Source: Acanthamoeba sp. SK_2022b
Lineage: Eukaryota; Discosea; Longamoebia; Acanthamoebidae
Reading direction: 5' to 3'
Assembly: GCA_027943245.1 (NCBI GenBank)
Contig: JANDJZ010000564.1
Coordinates: 1-10,198 of the forward strand
Length of the DNA: 10,198 nt
Shown here: piece by piece, positions 9,160 through 10,198 of the stretch
Numbering within the stretch: position 1 is the stretch's first letter
Layout of the letters: each line of letters opens with the position of its first letter
Notes under the pieces: model-generated
Seen by the model: the letters and a program-made list of their open reading frames with translations, nothing else
What the model was told of the DNA's origin: nothing
Databases searched by the model: none
Position numbers and translations under genes: made by a program

Positions 9160-10086
9160 CACGAGGAGCGAACCCTTGGTCTTGCGGTGAATGTCGGTCA
9201 CGGCCGAGTGGCACACGGCGACCGCGATCAGGAAGTCGTAGATCTCTTTGGCCTCTTGCTTGCCCGCGACATCCTGACGGACGCGCGCATCACGTTAAAC
9301 CCAGCGCACACGCACGCACGCGCGCGCCACCATACCATGATGCCCCGGAGCGCGCCCTCGCCGGCGTTGTCGTAGGCGCGGCCGTTGATGGAGCACTTCC
9401 TGAAGTCCATCTGGTTCTCGGTGAGGGTGCCAGTCTTGTCGCTGAACACGTACTGGACCTGCATGCGCTCACACGCGATGAGCATCGAACGATCGCACGC
9501 GCGCGCACGCCGCGAGAGCGCGTCGTCTCGCTTACCAGAGCGAGCTCGTCGTTGAGGTTGGAGGTCTTCACGGTCATGTGGCCCCGCTCGGTGCTCATCT
9601 CGTAGTCCCACTCCATGAACCGCGCTTGGATGACCTGGCCAGGCAGCAAACGAGAAAAATAATTTAAATAAAATAATTTGGATTGTAATTCAGAAATTAA
9701 ATTTAAATTGAGGAGGGAAAAAAAATTAGAATGGTCGGGCGAGCACCTTGACGAGCTCGAGAGACACGACGAGAGATAGAGGGATGAGGTAGGACAGCAG
9801 CGCAAAGTAGGCAAAGAAGAGCTTCACGCCCGCAACCCACGGCCCATCGGGATCGGCCTGCACGACGCGAGCCATTTCGGTGAATAGGTCAACATCATGG
9901 TGTCGCGCGCCATGTGCGCGGTTGGTCGACTCTGGCGCAGACTTACGGTGAGGTAGGGACTGTCCTCGGCGTAGTAGTAATCGAAAAGGCCACCGCCGAC
10001 GCCCATGCCCAAGTTGATGAGCATGTTGATCACGAACAGGATCAGCACGTACCTGCACACCACACATGGATCAAGGTGAGATCGTT

Positions 10087-10156
<70 letters not shown>

Positions 10157-10198
10157 GCGCAAGGCCTAGCGCGCTTACTTGTTCAGACGCTTGTCGAG
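5205..10198 (-). CDS. P4-type ATPase (phospholipid flippase), 5'-partial
   Basis: Twenty-one minus-strand exons, 5' to 3': 10179-10198 (partial), 9947-10052, 9747-9857, 9536-9634, 9336-9458, 9174-9273, 8722-9038, 8487-8597, 8268-8378, 8068-8160, 7860-7973, 7518-7617, 7108-7357, 6928-7021, 6561-6671, 6373-6466, 6103-6244, 5867-5982, 5652-5736, 5467-5576, 5205-5365. All phases agree; 855 residues plus TGA. The protein flips phospholipids to the cytosolic leaflet, driven by aspartyl phosphorylation. Seen: TM3-TM4 with the mid-membrane motif as PLSL (68-71; PISL is usual), DKTGTLT (phosphorylated D119), SPDEEAL (194-200), KGAD (261-264), TGDK (375-378), GDGANDVGM (498-506), TM5-TM10, then [12 protein letters not shown] typical of P4 tails. 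The Ser-rich C-terminus carries YRRL and EEPLL, possible sorting signals. Missing N-terminus (actuator domain, TM1-2) is roughly 290 residues by family comparison. Most P4 enzymes need a CDC50 partner, not present here. Confidence 0.92.
6271..6345. repeat. (GC)11-(AC)n compound microsatellite in flippase intron
   Basis: About 22 nt of alternating GC is followed directly by about 27 AC units (plus strand), inside flippase intron 6245-6372. On the sense strand the order is (GT)n then (GC)n, then about 25 nt to the acceptor. Alternating purine-pyrimidine of this kind is known to favour Z-DNA. Confidence 0.95.
6675..6881. repeat. Large compound (CA)n/(CG)n microsatellite block in flippase intron
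   Basis: A roughly 205-nt block of CA repeats with small interruptions (GCACAC, CTTTTACACACAG) ends in about 15 CG units at 6852-6881. It fills most of intron 6672-6927, the longest in the gene at 256 nt. On the sense strand this reads (CG)n then (GT)n up to the acceptor. Repeated CV/HT reading frames here are artefacts. Confidence 0.96.
7022..7107 (-). other. GC-AG intron of the flippase gene
   Basis: The exon ending at 7108 and the exon starting at 7021 join to give the conserved P4 context [17 protein letters not shown] only if the donor is GCACGC (7107-7102, sense CAG|GCACGC). There is no GT dinucleotide near the junction on the sense strand. The acceptor is TTCAACAG. Length is 86 nt, with an AT-rich centre. 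Confidence 0.75.
8631..8709. repeat. (TG)n-(GA)n microsatellite in flippase intron
   Basis: About 28 TG units (8631-8687) are followed by about 9 GA units (8691-8709) within intron 8598-8721. This is the only long tract whose sense-strand orientation is (CA)n/(TC)n rather than (GT)n. Confidence 0.95.
9074..9158. repeat. (CAA)n-(CA)n microsatellite in flippase intron
   Basis: Six or so CAA units run into about 34 CA units (plus strand) inside intron 9039-9173. On the sense strand it begins about 14 nt after the donor GTTCGC as (GT)n and grades into (GTT)n. Confidence 0.95.
10088..10155. repeat. (CA)n microsatellite in flippase intron
   Basis: About 34 CA units lie inside intron 10053-10178, starting about 23 nt after the donor on the sense strand, where the tract reads (GT)n, and ending about 35 nt before the acceptor. 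Confidence 0.95.

Overview
The window looks like nuclear DNA of a GC-rich, intron-dense unicellular eukaryote. Acanthamoeba or a close amoebozoan is my best guess. The grounds are GC-rich coding exons, many short spliceosomal introns (62-256 nt, GT-AG with one apparent GC-AG), tight gene spacing, AT-rich or microsatellite-filled introns, and a gene set without operons. The taxon is inference. I see no bacterial, viral, CRISPR or transposon signature.

Layout: four protein genes are supported by frame-consistent splicing. (1) The plus strand, 1-3391, holds the 3' part (9 exons, 867 residues visible) of a protein ending in a myosin-V-type globular tail (DIL) domain, preceded by charged coiled coil and a Ser/Arg-rich linker; its 5' end lies outside the window. 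(2) The minus strand, 3644-3996, holds a small two-exon gene for a 94-residue secreted or possibly GPI-anchored protein that I do not recognise. (3) The plus strand, 4329-5024, holds a complete four-exon universal stress protein (161 residues) with an intact nucleotide-binding loop. (4) The minus strand, 5205 to beyond 10198, holds the C-terminal 855 residues (21 exons) of a P4-type ATPase (phospholipid flippase) carrying the DKTGT, KGA, TGDK and GDGxND motifs and transmembrane segments 3-10; its first few hundred residues are off the right edge.

Genes 1 and 2 converge (252 bp apart), 2 and 3 diverge from a 332-bp shared upstream region with CCAAT-type elements, and 3 and 4 converge (180 bp apart). 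The myosin-V-type tail and the flippase are both membrane-traffic proteins, but nothing in the sequence links them functionally.

Several introns carry long (GT)n/(CA)n and (GC)n tracts, in six of seven cases with GT on the sense strand. I do not see a clearly novel multi-gene system. The most interesting items are the orphan small surface-type protein, the strand-biased intronic dinucleotide repeats, the GC-AG intron, the donor-site bias, and the acidic insertion within the DIL tail.
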